From: Neodiprion pinetum
Taxonomy: Eukaryota > Arthropoda > Insecta > Hymenoptera > Diprionidae
Assembly: GCF_021155775.2 (NCBI RefSeq)
Contig: NC_060238.1
Coordinates: 2,652,001-2,716,000, forward strand
Direction: 5' to 3'
Length of the DNA stretch: 64,000 bases
How positions within the stretch are numbered: the stretch's first letter is position 1; each line of letters begins with the position of its first letter. The notes beneath the pieces are model-generated. The model saw only the letters and a list, made by a program, of their open reading frames with translations. It was not told the DNA's origin and searched no databases. This document shows, piece after piece, positions 25,363-39,340 of the stretch. The translations under genes were made by a program, and so were the position numbers.

Positions 25363-28300
25363 AGTTTTCGTAGAAGAAAAAAATCAAACAAATCTTTCAT
25401 CTAAATTGTAAACATTAATTCGTTCTCTTACGGAAAAGCAATCAGCTGAACTCACAAAACAACTTTTTAATGAAACTATTTATTTTGATGAAAATTCAAC
25501 GGAATTAAAGGATTTCGTATTTACACGTTATTAAAAGGTTTTCGTAACACTGAATAAAATTTGATAAGAAAAAAAATAGTAATAACAACAATAATTACTT
25601 TTTGATATTTCTTTGACGTAAAATTTTTCAAAATTTATATATATATGTACGTATAAATACTTGAATACAGAAATTGAAAAGAATCTTGTCTAAAATAACA
25701 CGAGTTTGAGTCTTTTTCGTCGGATGTTATACGAGAGAAGAATTTTGATCCTTCAAAAAAAAAAAAGAAAAAAAAAGTGGAACAAATTTCCCTGACAAGG
25801 AAACGAGGCGTACAGAGTATATACACAACGAATAATTGTCGAGGTGAAGTTTCGCGTTTCAAATAATTGGAAAAAGGGTGGTGAGGGGAATTTTCACGGT
25901 GATCGTTTGCCACGCCACGGGTTATGTACGTGTATATAAATATATATATACACGTATACATACATATGTGTTTTGTACTGCGAATAGGATTTGACGACTG
26001 AGCCGGGGTAATCGAACTTTATTAAGCGTGTACGAAACAAAACGAGTTAGTTGAAACAATTGTTCACCCTCGCAATTCACCCTGTGTTTGTATACAGTTA
26101 GAGGGGCATCCATGCGTGTATGTACTCGTATGTATGTAAATGCGTATACCTGCACGTAGAATACATACTGCAATAACCCCCGGAGTCATTCATTCCATGA
26201 TCTAATTTTATTTCACCCCTTTTGGATGGATCGGCAAGCGTTGTGTCGAGGCTTATCGACCAAAACGTCGCCATCACTTATGGTTTGTTTGTTTTCTTTT
26301 TTTTTTTTTTTTGTTCACTTTTATTTTTCGTTCCTAGTTTCACAAACTTTTATTTCGTACGTAACTTATTCTTCTGTACAATTTTTTCCTAGCCCGTAGG
26401 ATTGGATTTTCTATACTCGAATAATTTATTCACGCTTAATTTTGGTTTTTGTCGTTTCAATTTAGCTGATTACCAACACGAAAGAGACTTAGTTGAAAAA
26501 ACAATCAGTAAATAATGAAGAGCACGAAAGAAGGAAGTCCACGGTTACAGATCGTAAGTCATGAGGTCATCTAGTACGCCTACTTTTACCGACCTAGCAA
26601 ACTCATCCTTTTCCTTCCTGTGTTAAATAAACAAACTAACTGCAAGGGTTCAAATTTTTACGGTGCATCGCCCGTTTGTAGCAGAATTCCCAAAAGTTAC
26701 TCATATCCTGAAAGTCGTCAAAAAAAATGTATAGTAGAAAAAAAAAAGAGTGAGTTTGCTCGGTCGATAAAGGTAGGGGATTACTTCCTGACTATACATA
26801 ATACAGAAACGTATTTCTTTCGGAGATTTTTGCGACATAAAAAATTCCCACATTTTTCGTAAATGGTAAACCACCACGGAATCAAATGAGCAACGTATGC
26901 TGGAATGACATAAATTTTGATTCTCAATAGAATAATAGTTATTGGAAACGTATGACGATGTTTTCCTATTACATCTTTTTTCCGTTTCCTCTTATCCCTC
27001 GTCTTTTATCATTATTTTTTTTATACTCTGACACGTTTCTTGGAATTTCACATTACGTTCTACGTGTCTATCTGCAATGTTATACGTTTGTTTTTCCCTT
27101 TGCTTTCCTTACATTCGCCTTCCAGTAGCAGCAGCAGCAGCTCTTTTCGCGCGGTTTTTTTCCGCCCCACGAAGCGGACATCTTGGGAAAACGTGGAGGA
27201 CGATGTGTTTCCATCGCGATACACACGCGTGTGTTTTATGTGTATTTATATATATATATGTGTGTGCGTGTGTGTGTGTATCTTGTCGCCTCGCCAACTC
27301 GCGGTTCCCGAATGATTCACGATCCCGAAGGCGTACGTGCCCTCTGGCGTCTTTTCCGCTACCAGGTCTGGAACCTGAAAAATCTTACAGTAGCAATTTT
27401 TTACAGTTTTTTTTATTCTTTTCCCCTTCTCTCTCTCTCTCTCTTTTCCCCCACACTTCTTATCACCCGGGTCTTCACCTCTCTATCTTCGATAATGCGG
27501 CTTGTCATCACGGTCGTTAATCACGTCCCGAAGATCGTGAACCCCTTACTTCCCACACTCGCTGGGAAGCTACGATATAAAATATATCTAATTTTGATTT
27601 TCCGTTTTTGGTAAAAAAAAAAAAAATTCCCCCCTCTTCACTTTGTAATTTCTAACAAGAAATCAGCAAAGAAGATAAAATTTACAAACATGAAACGAAA
27701 AGTGTAATAATTCAACGAAGATCATGAATTGAGAGAAGAATTTTGGTACGCCAAGATTGTTCAAAATCGTTAAAACACGTGTCTTTTATTTTCGAGAATT
27801 TTCAAAGCTGCCTAAATGATTAACCGTATAAGGTGAGTACAGTTGTTTAAAAAAATTTCCAACGATTTCTCAGAATTGCGTTATAAATTTTATAATTGTT
27901 TCAAACAACGTTCCAAAAAATTTTCTCATTTCAATGATATTTCGGAAAGTTTCAAACGAACAAAAAAAAAAAATATGTATCAAATTTATTTTTCTCACAC
28001 TTCGGTTGATCATACCAGAGGGAGGAAGAAATAATCGTCAACGACGTCACCGCGCATCGCTCGGAAAGATTGATCGATGCGTTCGGGTAAAATCGACGCT
28101 TTTGGAAAGCGTTGAACCCCCTTTTCGACACGGCGGCGTAACGGAAGGGACCTTATCTTCAACTTGCTCGTCGTTATTCCCGAGTTCCGTGTTCATCGCT
28201 CGTTAATTACCCTCAGAGCCGGTCGGGCGAACCCCGGGACGCAAGGTCCGAGTCAATTCCTGCAAACCGGAATAAGTAAACTGTCCCCAAAACCACCCCT

Positions 28301-28630
28301 CAAAATCCCTTTAAGTAATTAGAGGCCTCGCGGATTACACACTCGTTCTAATGTCGCGGTCAACGGATTCATAACTGACCTTATTCAACCTTCGCAAAGG
28401 CTTTGACATGAAAAATGACACGCGATCCGGTTCATTTTCATTAAATAGAATGAAGATTCCCGAAATATCATGTTTTCATTCCGAAATATACAACGATGTA
28501 ATTTTTGATTTGAAAATTTTTTCCTACCAATCAAGTATCGGTGACGATTTATAAAATCTTTGCGGAAAATCGATTTCTTACCTCGAGTTATTCGACTTTC
28601 CAATAAATATTTAACGTCATCCGTTACGTT

Positions 28631-28663
<33 letters not shown>

Positions 28664-31293
28664 AGATCAAATAGATTTCGAAAAAAACAAGCTTGGAAAT
28701 TGATGATCCTGAATGAGACACACAGCAAAGCGTGTACAATACGCAAACAATTTTTAATTGGCAATCATTTTTTACCTCAAAACCAATATTTGTAATTGAG
28801 TAATTAATATGAAAAAGTAGGATGGAGTTTTTTTTTTTTTTTTCTCCTCCTTCTACGTAAAATATATCGGACAGGTTTTAAAAAGCTGATTTATATTCTC
28901 TCTTTCGTTCAGCCGTGAAGAAAGTTAACCGGTCAATTCTTCGTAAATGATCAAAGAAAGAGAAGGAAAGAGAAGAAAAAAAATAAAAATAACAATTGTG
29001 GCCATCTCCGAATTTTTTTGTCATTTACCATTTCTTTTCACAGTAAGATCGTACAGATTCTTTTGCAAAAATTATTCCGACAGCTCGAGTCTAAATGAAA
29101 GGCTGCGCCGTAATAATCGTCAAAAAGGTTTCTCCCAATTCTCTCACCCTCACATTATGGGTAATAAATTATCATATGTAATATGGCGAAGGAGGAAAAA
29201 AAGAGAAATGTAAAAAAAAAATAAATTAAACAAATAAATAAATGCATAAATCGTGCTGCGAGAAACATAAAAAAAAAAAAAATATATGAATATCGAAGGG
29301 ATGAAATTTGATTAATCGAGACGATTCGTCCGTTGCAGTTGGGGGATCGAGATTATCCGCGTTTCGGTAGAAAATTATTCCAATTGGAGGTTGCTAACGG
29401 GGGCGACGATTACCCCGAGTATTCCGATCGTTTCCAGAGGGTGTTTCTCTCTCGGCCTCCTTAATTCCTCGGCAATTCAACTTTTCCCCAAAGTTGGATT
29501 TTGGCCCGACGCGACGTCGTCATTTCACACCGGGTTACCACCCTGTCGCATCGGCTCGCTCATTCCTGTACAGCTCTTGATTAATCCCTGAAGGATTAGA
29601 AGAATATATTCCTGTCACTCCCCCCCCCCCCCCCTCCGCCCCTCCTTCAAACGATTACACGACCCCTCAACGACTTTCATACTCGTTCTACCAAGGCCAT
29701 GACTAATCGGGATTCGAACCAACGATGAATCAAAATTGCGGATGACCCGATGACAAGATTACGAATTTGTAAGAATCGAAGAAAGGAACGTTATTGCGAT
29801 AAAAGATCAGTTTTCTCAGAGTTTAATTATATAATGTCAGATTTCGTGAGAGTAATTTTTACTTTTATCACAGGGTTTAATCACTGCTGTGATTTATATC
29901 ATTTTTTTGATCTTTGAAATACTCCGTAATCGCTTCGTATTCGTCGTGTGTTTCTTTGTATTCACTCTTGAAATCCTTATCAACTTTGCAATCACTTGTA
30001 ACATTTGTAATTACTTGGTAATCTTTTTTATCTTTTTTGTAATCTTTGCAATCTAAGCAATTTTATTTTTCCACATATTGTAATATTTTTGTAATCTTTG
30101 TAATCGTGTAACGAAAATCTCGGCAACCTTATTCTTGCAGCTCTTGCAGTCATTGTAAAATTTTTGTACTCTTTGTAATCTTGTAACCATCTCGGCAATT
30201 TAGTTTTTCAAAATTATTTTGCAATCTGCGTAACATTTTTATAATATCTTTGCACCCTCTGTAATCAAGTTTTGAATCTTCGCAATCGTAATCGTGAAAT
30301 CAGTGTAGGCGATTTTTATCCAACAATTGACTCCTCACAATCACCGTTTTTTTAGGAAAATAAGAAAATCAGTTTCTTTCTTACCGCGTAAAAATGATCG
30401 TATGGATTACGCACGAAAATTATCATGATTGAGGCTACTTTTTTCAACAGCATGTGTGAAAGACTGACAAATATGGAGGGTCCTCGGTCGACGGGGGCTG
30501 CACCCAATAAATCCAGCCCTGCGATTTGAAAGCAGCTGAGAATGAGGGCCGGAATAATTTCGCCTGACGCACCTGAGTCCGCCGCACGGTTGAGGCTCTG
30601 ATTATATCGCTGGAAACTCGTCGACTACCCCGATCAATTTTTTTTTTTTTTTTTTCTTTCTTACAAGGGATGAGGAGGGCCGCGCCTCGCTTATCTGCAA
30701 ATGGAAAATCGCTAAGAGTCGAGCCGCAGGCGTGCGGGACGCGACACGACACTAGGACGGCCTTTGTGCTCCTCCTGTTCCTCTTCCTCTTCCGCCTCGT
30801 TCTTGGTGCGATCACCAGACTGACGAGTCAGATATCCTGGTGCAGCCCCTCGCTTTAGGGGGTATTTTCTAAGCCCCCGTTGCCTCGGGCCTGCGACTCG
30901 CTTCTTTTCCATCTTTTTATAAAGCTGATTTAATGCTCGAAGCAATGTTCGAGATTTCAATTTATATGTATGTTGATCGTGGTTTGAGTTCTACGTTAGA
31001 ACCGTAATCATGTGGGCTTATTTTTTGAAAAGTAATTATTTTGTCGGTCACTATATTGCGAAATTCAAGAGGCGAGAATAAATATGATGACGATGATAAA
31101 GAAGCGAAATGAGTAAAAATTGGATTTTAATTACTGGAAAAAAACATTTTATGGATGCACAAAAACTGATTTCAGTCATAAAAACTACTCAAATCAGAAA
31201 GTGAATTTAAAACAGACAAATAAGCACGAACACCATGAAGAAGTAGACAGGTCTGAAAACTCCCTGAAAAACAATCGATAGTCACGACAGAAC
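25363..31293. other. Non-coding stretch with low-complexity runs
   Basis: It contains a TATATATG/GTGTGTGCG run (27247-27280), an uninterrupted 30-T run (28632-28661) and a 15-C run (29620-29634). At about 29870-30310 there is a field of TGTAATCTTTG-like phrases repeated irregularly. A possible short coding-like frame after TCCGTTGCAG at about 29337 reads LGDRDYPRFGRKLFQLEVA before a stop, but has no recognised family. No gene is called. Confidence 0.5.
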
Positions 31294-31627
31294 GAGTAAC
31301 GATATTTCTTCAAACTGGTTCATGTTTTTGAAAAACGGTTTCAACTTTCTTTGTGATTCGATTCTCCATCATCTTAAGATCATTGGATATCCATAAATCA
31401 TCTGAATCATGTTGTCTCAATGTCAGTTCAGCTTGAAACTATTTTGACGTTACGAAGTCCGAGTAACGATACTTTCTTGAAATGGTTCAAGGTTTTGAAA
31501 AGCGGTTTCAACTCGCTGTACTTCGATTCTCTATCATTTCAAGGTCGTTAAATTTCCATAAATCATCCAAATCACATTGTCTGAACGTCAGTCAGGCTTG
31601 AAACAATTTTTAAACGTTTAAATCCTT
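31294..31627. repeat. Two-copy tandem duplication, 167-bp period
   Basis: GAGTAACGAT starts copies at 31294 and 31461. Shared blocks in order are CTTCAAACTGGTTCA / CTTGAAATGGTTCA, TTTTGAAAAACGGTTTCAAC / TTTTGAAAAGCGGTTTCAAC, GATTCTCCATCAT / GATTCTCTATCAT, CCATAAATCATC and TTGTCT.AATGTCAGT / TTGTCTGAACGTCAGT. The copies have diverged, so the duplication is old. Confidence 0.85.
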
Positions 31628-31739
31628 CGACCGGACCACCACTTCCAATGCACTTCATCTTCCACTGCTACCTGGGATCGTTTCTCGCCCGTCCTAACTA
31701 TCCTGTGAAAAACCAGTATTCGTCGTAAAAATAGTTGAA

Positions 31740-32093
31740 ATTAGACCAGTTCAGGTCACCTGGTTAGCAACCAACCGTTGTGTCTGTTCAACCCGAGTGA
31801 TCTGAATACGGTGTGTACCGTGTACACTAGACCCGAACACTTTTCATACCCAATTCGAACATCAGCTCTTTTCAATACCAGCAGCGGTGCCATCAGTGGA
31901 CCAATTAACACACCCGGAGTTTTGAATGACGTTGCATCAGTGAAGTATGCCGTTGGGTACCCGAAGATCGGAGAGTCCCAAAGCAAACGTTACATCGGCC
32001 CGACTTCACATTTGTGCTCTCCAAACCGGGACCAACACGGTGCTGCTAACGCAATGAAGCCTCTATTCAAACATGATCTCTTCACCGCGAGAG

Positions 32094-32128
<35 letters not shown>

Positions 32129-32290
32129 GCAGCTGCAGGCCACTCAAATCCACGGCAAAACTGTAGGCGCACAACTACAGAATCGCTCCCGGTTCCTGCG
32201 GGAGTTACTTGAACGGGCAAAGATTATTATACGAATCGAGCTTTACAAACTCTCTACCCACCGATTCGGTACTCACTGACTTTTACCAAG
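31740..32290. other. GC-richer block with overlapping open frames and a TC microsatellite, unrecognised
   Basis: A plus frame (31778-32212, 144 codons) and a minus frame (31756-31986, 76 codons) overlap. The plus frame runs through a TC microsatellite (32094-32128) encoding SLSLSL, which argues against a normal gene. No known domain or splice signals tie either frame to a family. Confidence 0.3.
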
Positions 32291-34203
32291 TCAGACACCT
32301 GCTGCCTTCTCATTCCATCCCTGAAGCGCACCACAGCTGAATAAACTACTAATGATCATAATCCTCCTAAACTCCTCGGCAAATGTGACTTCTTTACCTT
32401 TTTTTTTCTTTTTTATTGCCTCATTATGATTTTTCCTCGTTAATTCATTAGTGTCCTTCTTCCAGAACTTCTTCCATAACTCATAATTTTCTTTCGGCTA
32501 TCAAACTTGGTCTGGTCCGAGTCACTTTAACCGTCCGCGTTCGATGCTTGATCGAAAATATTCACCGTGATAAAATTTTCAATCGTTTATACGATTGCGT
32601 TATTTTTACAGTTATAAAATTACTATTCCATTCCACCCAAATTTTTAATTACCATTTTGTAAGTCGACGCTTAATTATCTTGCAATACTTTTTCGTTCAA
32701 CATTCAAATTCTACGATCTGTCGTTGACCGTACGATCGATTGAATATTATCGAGCATAGAAGATCGATAGGTCGATTCAACGGAAACCGAATTCTCGGTA
32801 ACGTAACATGAATATCCGTATCAACGAGGTTCGAATCTCCCATCGGTTCAATAACCAATCAGCGTGTAACTTATTGCGTAGATTCCAGTCTATGGATCGA
32901 TTTATTTGATAATAGCAAGTGTGCAGACAGCGAGATAAGAGTGTAAGAAGAGAAAAAAGTTGTACAAATGAAAAGGTATTGATTTTCAATTTGTGTCTTG
33001 AACTATGATGGGCCGATGATCGACGGCGCGTATCGAAGTTCATCGGCAATTCATTCCCTGCGCACCTGTTTCCACAAAGTGTAATTAATTAAACGAATAA
33101 TGAGGGTCAGCCCTGACTGTGAAAAATTTCATCATCGCTGTTCGACGAATCGGTGATGAAATTTTGACATGAAATTACTTCCTTTAACGTCGACAGCGTT
33201 CTTTCATACATCTCTGAATCTATGTTTGTGTGTATGAGAAGAAAACGTTCAACGAAACTCGCTGCGAGTTTCGTATTTCCATGGCACGTCGGTAGAAGCT
33301 TCGAATTCTCGTTTTTACGACCCTCACTTTATAATTTCTCTGGCACAGATCATCCCACTCCGTGCTGTATATATTAGCGGAAGACTTTTATTATTTACCG
33401 CATGGTTTATGAATACACTGAATTCCGGCCCGCTCGCAAAGCACAATTTTCGAAATTTAAGGATGCACTGGCTATAAATTTTCAACCAAAAGTGAGTCTC
33501 AACGACAATATTCAACACTTTTTAAGATGAAAATCGGAAACAAAATCAACCACAACAAAGACGATAAGAAAATTAAATTTGAATAACAATAATACCTGAA
33601 AGTTATCAATAAATTCGGTTCATTTTTCCCGATTTTTAACTCATCATAAAGTATTTAATATTATTGACGAGACCTACTTTTGGTTGAGAATGTATAGCCA
33701 GTTCATCTTTAAGTCATATTCGCCCGACTTAAGAGCGGCGGAAAAAATTTAGAGGGATCAAAAAATAGAAGTGTAACAATGTAGAAGTTTCAGGAACGCG
33801 GAAACAAACTTCATCCTCTCTAAATTTGAATCAGTCAAAATTTATGACCACTAAAAGAAAAAAAAAAAAATCAATGAAATGTCAGTGTACGCGCGCAATT
33901 TTTTTCTATTGGTCACTTATGACAGTGAGTACGTTCGCTAATTTAAATTTATCAAGTAAAATTACAAAATGTAGAATGTCCAAATCCAGAAAGGTCAAAT
34001 ATATATTACATTTCGAGATACGTGCTATTGAACGGATCGTCGCTTTCTTCAAAAATTCCTTATAACTCATCCGTTCCATCTAGCGATTTTTCTAAATTTC
34101 CACCCGGACACTTTCATACTTGAACTTTCCACATTTTCAATTTCCTACATTTTGCCTAATTTAATTTTGTGCGTTCTCATTCCACGTTGTATCGCGATAA
34201 AAT
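32291..34203. other. Non-coding stretch, nothing recognised
   Basis: AT-rich sequence with short chance frames only. A GGTTCGAATC at 32828 was considered as a tRNA B box but lacks the rest of a tRNA. Confidence 0.55.
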
Positions 34204-34545
34204 TCAATATTGTGCGACCGGATTTTTCACTCCCAACCGGCGTCTGTATTTGAATTCGAAAAACAGAGTGTAAAAAAATACTGCGAATCCAAACAGCGGC
34301 GTAGAATCTAAATCGGTAAGGAAAACGTCTCCCTTTCCTCGTCTCGCGGCGTAGAAAAGAAAGGTCTGAGGATGAAATCCTTGAGGAGTGGTTTTCGACA
34401 GGCGTTCGCTTGTCCCCAGGTTCTCCCTGAATTCTTCAACGTAGTCCATCACCCGAAACTCGTCGACGACACGAGCAACGTCACGACGGTTTTCGCCGTT
34501 CCATGCAGGCGTGACGATTCTCGGCATCAGAAGCACCAGGATCAT
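34204..34545 (-). CDS. Hypothetical 113-residue protein with hydrophobic N-terminus and C-terminal hydrophobic segment
   Basis: Unlike its surroundings, this minus-strand frame has balanced base use and protein-like composition. It starts MILVLLMPRIVTPAW (hydrophobic, signal-like) and continues with a charged middle (NRRDVARVVDEFRVMDYVEE, then FRENLGTSERLSK and GKGDVFLTDLDS). Near the end is a hydrophobic segment LFGFAVFFYTLFFEF followed by KYRRR and a stop. That layout would fit a small membrane protein. No family is recognised. A possible acceptor AACATCTCAG lies just upstream of the ATG, so it could also be an internal exon. It may still be chance, since there are no homologues to compare here. 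Confidence 0.25.
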   Translation of the reverse strand: MILVLLMPRIVTPAWNGENRRDVARVVDEFRVMDYVEEFRENLGTSERLSKTTPQGFHPQTFLFYAARRGKGDVFLTDLDSTPLFGFAVFFYTLFFEFKYRRRLGVKNPVAQY

Positions 34546-37500
34546 CCTCGCTCTTAGCTGAGATGTTTCTTTCCGCCGTCTCCGAGGGCCCGTAATTCAT
34601 TTATCCTCAACTAAGAGGGGCGGACGACGTCGAGGTTCACGAGGGAAAACGAGTTCTTCAGGTGTTGTCGCTTCGCGGGCGTCAACAGCGCAAAGTGCAT
34701 CACCTTCCTCCGATCCGTTTACTGATTTTCATGTTTCGAGGATAGGAGGAAGAGGGAGGGAGAACGGAATAAAAGCGGGGAAGAGGCTGAGGGGAATAAT
34801 TACAAAGATGACGAAGAAGAAGGAAAAGAAGAAAATGCTCGAGAAAAATTGAACTATTACAACGAAAATCGGGAGGAGGAGGAAGAAGAAGAAGAAGAAG
34901 AATTTGAGGAATGATGACAAAGGGTGATAAATTATGGCGATAATAATGCGAGAGAAGAATAAAATGTGGATGAAGTGTCAAATTCAAGGAATTATGAAGT
35001 TCATAAATAATTACGCGGACTAGAAGCGTGAACAAGAATAAAATGTCGATGATCGACGAGAGTGAATATTAAAAATGAACGTTCAAGAAGTGAGTGAAAA
35101 AGTGACAGAAAACAAGATGAATCAAAAGATCTGTGATATTCAAATTCTGAATTCCCAAGGAATTTGGAAAATTTGATGAACACTCTAAGACAAACAAACC
35201 AAAAGAAACATAACGTGGACAAAAATCTATCCAAATTGCCAATAATTTGACAGATGAATGTTTTCTCTTAGGAAGAAGAAAATGACAATAAAATGCGGTG
35301 GAATACCAATTCCATCCATGCTGAACGAAACAAAAAGAAAAGGGACAAAAAAAAAAAAACAAGCTAGGAGAAAAAAGAAAATAACGTGCAAGCAAAGAAG
35401 AATGAAAGTCTGCCGTGGTTTTCGCGACGGGGTCTCCGGACGTATACATAGAAGAGAACCTGCATCATCATCAGGGTTTCTGAGTTGTAGTGGCGAAGCG
35501 AAGGGGCGAAAGTTGGCACGCGTCCGGCATATATTTACAATACAACCGTACTTTTCGTGTTAAAAAGCTGGGAAACGACAGCATGGCGGAAAACACAGGC
35601 AGACTCACAAAAGAGACGCCAAATGTGACCAGCTGTCGGGCTGCTTTCCTTTCCTTCGTCTTCTTCTTCTTCTTCTTGTACGCACAACGAATACGCGATA
35701 GCGTCACGTGGCTTGAGCTTCACAAGGTTTCAGACTCGGCTCGTAGTTGGATGACACGAAAAAACGAGAATGAAAAACCTTCGATCTGATCGAAAAATTA
35801 CTTTCATTGGAGATTTTCTAATTGACAATGAGTGAGCAAAATAGTACATTTTTACACTAGTGCGGGAATCGAACGAAAATATTTAGTCATATTACAGGAA
35901 AAGATATTTCGATGCGCGCGTTAAGTGCGCAAAACTCGTTTTTCCGTACCGAAATGATTGTGCAAAATAGTACATTTAGGCACTGGTGCGGAAATCGAAT
36001 ATCTATTTACTCTACAGAAAACGATATTTCCATTCCATTTCTGCACCAATGAGTGAACGCACTATTTTTCGCACTCGGTTAAGAAAAAAAAGCACGCGCG
36101 ACACGTGCCAAGCATTGAAATACGCGTATGTATCTTCATTTCTAATTATCGTTTTGCAACCTTCGCGTCGCGATAAAGAACTGAGAAAAAAACGGAAAAA
36201 GAGTAATGAAAAAAAAAAAGAAGAAAAAGCGAGACGAAGATACGTAGCAGAGGAGAGAACATAAAAATAAAAGAAAGAACGGAAGGAAAAGAAAAAACTG
36301 AACACTCGAGTGGCAGCAGGGGCCGTAATTACTATAAATCGTATATTTAATTGCCGGTACAATTAGCGTCGGGGAAAAATACACAAAGTAGAAGATAGGG
36401 CGAAGAAAAACGACCGCTGGGGGTGCCGGACGATCGTAAATATAAGTGTCTACTACGAGTACCGCAGTGTGTAAAACTTGCTTCCGGTCTTACTCGTTAC
36501 TTCCACATCATGCGGTATTTTGTCCCGAGCATCATTCACCGTGAATAATCCCATGCTTTTCCCGGAATCCGGTTTTCTCGCTTCGGAACATTTCGAATCG
36601 GACAAGAAATCGACTTTCTTGTCATAAAACTTCGCGTTCTCTGACATTCACAGAAATGAATCGAAAAATATATTGACAATTCTGTATTTTTCTGCAATTA
36701 CAAAAATAGTGACGCTACATTTTTTCGGCTCAATTTGAAATTCGCGTAATCAACCGATTCTAAATCGTTTCTTTTAGAAATCTATATGTAATAATTCTCG
36801 ACTTTATCGAACGATTATTGCATTTGTATTTTGGAAGTTTCTATAAAACGTTGTCGGAAAAGAAAATTTATGAAATTGGGGGGTACGGAAATTATGGTTG
36901 GTAAAATAGACTGAAGCAAAAATCATTTTTCAAACTAAAGTAAGAAAATAGTAGAAAAATTATTTACTACTAATTTGTTCAAGAAATCGGTGTGAAATTT
37001 GAAAATCATCGATCCTGAATATGTGCTGAAGATTTTTTTTAACCAAAGAAAAAAAAAATAACATAAAATCGTGTGGCTATCGTGCAGATTTTTTCCACGC
37101 GATGAGGATGCGAAGGGTGGAAACGACGTGCGATAAAAATGATCGTCGAATCGTTGGTTAGGGCTTCGAGTATGAAGCAATCGAGTCGTTATCGTTGAAC
37201 ACGCATCCGTTATATTCGATCCCCATCACAGATACAGAGATATACGTGTTAGGCAGGTTTTCGCGCAGCCAGTTATCGTTCAATTTTATTTTTCCCACAC
37301 GATTTTTGCAAAACAATGATGGGATTTTCTCCTCCTTGTATTTCACCCCCCCACCCACCAAATCCCAACGAACGACTTTCGAAAGAAAAAGAAAAGAGGT
37401 TTCTCATTCTCAACATCTCTGAGAACTCTGAATACTGAATACCAAACGCGTGAATATCGATCTGTCTTCGCAATTATCTCGCAAATCTTTTTTTCTCTCT

Positions 37501-38914
37501 TTTCTTTTTCCTATTTCGTCTCGTGTATCGGTAGAGAAAAACACTATCGAGTTTTGAAGTCGAAAGAGCACGAAGAAATCAGAAGGAGAATCGCTGTTCA
37601 AAAAAAAAAAAAAAAAGAAAACAAAAAGAATTGAACGAGAGAGTGAAAAGAAAGTAAAGAAAATACGGCAAGAAAAGCGAAGTTGGGACACCGAATTTCC
37701 CGCTTATTTTCTGCTCAACTTTTGTTCGTTGTATATTTTTAGAAAGTTGCCTCTCGGGTAATTTGAGGACAAGCAAACTTGCAAACGTATATAAGCAACT
37801 TTTTGAAATCGTGTTATTCTTGCTTTCTTTCTGTCTTCTTCTTTTTTTTTCTCATTTTTAAATCAGAATTATTCCATCCTTCGTACAGTTTTCACAATCC
37901 TTCACACTCAAAGTCCTTACTCAACATTTAACATGCTTTTCAACTATCTTATTTGCCTACAATTTCAATTTTCGTTATTTTCTTTTTAGTGACTTTTTGT
38001 GTTTAATTAGTTTTTTCCGCTTAGACTTTCGTAATTCAATTTACCTCTCACGAGACTTCAAGTGGTTAATTTCCATTTTTCAATTCCCCACCGTCACTGA
38101 CATCATTGTTAACCCTTACGCTGAACACCAGCGTCAAAATTGCTATTTCATCGTAAATTTCCTGTTAAAAATTTCCAAAATAACCAGATAAGATGCAACA
38201 TAAATTATGAAATATCGTAAAAATCGTTAGTTTATTTTTTTTCTACGAAAATTCAACATTAATCACTCAAATAAATAGCTTTTTCTCATCGTGCAGATAA
38301 CCCTTGCTTTTTTTTTCTCTTGTTTTCTCAAATGTCCGTGTCTTCAGAATTACTCAGTCAATTTTCACCTCAAAATATATAAAATTCAATGAATTATAAT
38401 TCTTTTAATATCAATGCTCCAATTTGGGGTACTTCATTCTTTTCTGATTTATTTTTATTCGCGTTTAAAATTTAATTTTCCCAAAGATAATCAATTATCT
38501 TCAAAATATCACAGTTGAAGAGTGTTCCGGAATTTCTTTCAACTTCATGTGAATAAATTTCTCCGTTTCTACGCAAATAATTTTCGACCCCGTCTAACTT
38601 TTCGTTTTTATTTCATTATTACCGCAAGGACACGGCAAGGATTCAACGACGCCGCAACGTCTCGCGGGACCCGGCTGAATCTTTTGACGCGTAAAGTAAT
38701 GAAGGCTAATGGTTAATTAGGCGCGTTGGCTAGCCGCGATAAGGTTTCACACCTTCGGTCCACCAAGACTAGTCCCTTGAACCCCGTTAAGCGACAAACT
38801 TCTCCATTAGCGGTGCAGTAATAAACAGTCAGACCACCTTGAAACTTCCCCCCCTCCCCCTACTCTGACCCGAAATTTTCCCTAATCCAAGAATCTTCAG
38901 CTGTACGTGATGCA
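34546..38914. other. Non-coding stretch with purine-rich runs
   Basis: It contains a GAGGAGGAAGAAGAAGAAG run (34871-34900), a short dispersed duplication (35833 and 35959), A-rich tracts and a GC-richer stop-interrupted block at 38620-38860. No gene is recognised. Confidence 0.5.
35833..36000. repeat. Short tandem duplication, 126-bp spacing
   Basis: GCAAAATAGTACATTT followed by CACTAGTGCGGGAATCGAA (from 35834) recurs as GCAAAATAGTACATTT with CACTGGTGCGGAAATCGAA (from 35960). Related phrases GTGCGCAAAA and CTGCACCAATGAGTGAACGCAC occur between and after the copies. Confidence 0.75.
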
Positions 38915-39340
38915 TGCTGAGAGAAATTTTTAGTTTCGGTTACCGCTCAGTCCTTAACTATTTTCATTTTTTACCACGATCGAAAAACATAGTTCCAGGT
39001 AGAAAATGAAAATTAGTTTCGTAGCGGAAAGTCTAGTATCCGTTGCTATTCTTTCTCATTACGATCACTGTTACTAGATTTTCTTGCAACTGTTGCGAAA
39101 ATTTAATACTTGCGCAAGAATAAATTGACGTTAAATCCTTGTTTAGCTAAAAAAGTAGAGTAAACCTCACAAACTGATTTTGCGTTGCAATAACCAAAAA
39201 AGGATCGACGATAGCGCAAAATGTTTACGCGTACCTCGTTTTTCGTCATTCCAACAATATTAAAACAGTTTTTTTTTTAACGATACCTGTTTTGCCGAAT
39301 TTTTCTAGTTACAGTAACAAATGAAATTTTTCTCAGTGCA
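38915..39340 (+). mobile_element. Non-autonomous DNA-transposon-like element, copy A (~430 bp, terminal inverted repeats)
   Basis: It starts CTGAGAGAAATTTTTAG and ends AAATTTTTCTCAGTG, so the ends are inverted repeats of one another (CACTGAGA-AAATTT). The body matches copy B at 42139-42569 nearly throughout, in the same orientation, with shared blocks GTTACCGCTC, CACGATCGAAAAA, GAAAGTCTAGTATCCGTT and CTCACAAACTGATTTTGCG. There is no open frame of transposase size, so it is a MITE-like passenger. The outermost 2 bp at the left end differ from the consensus, and a clear target-site duplication was not seen. Confidence 0.85.

Noticed and set aside
29337..29462. Exon-like frame after TCCGTTGCAG (LGDRDYPRFGRK...)
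   Set aside because: Only about 40 codons to a stop, no family match, and no partner exon with matching phase could be identified.
31778..32212. 144-codon plus-strand frame as a gene
   Set aside because: It reads through a TC microsatellite, has no recognised domain, and overlaps an equally open minus-strand frame.
32820..32840. GGTTCGAATC as a tRNA T-arm (also at 12663 and, on the minus strand, 29710)
   Set aside because: The flanking bases do not form a T-stem, and no D-arm, anticodon arm or acceptor stem is present at the right distances.
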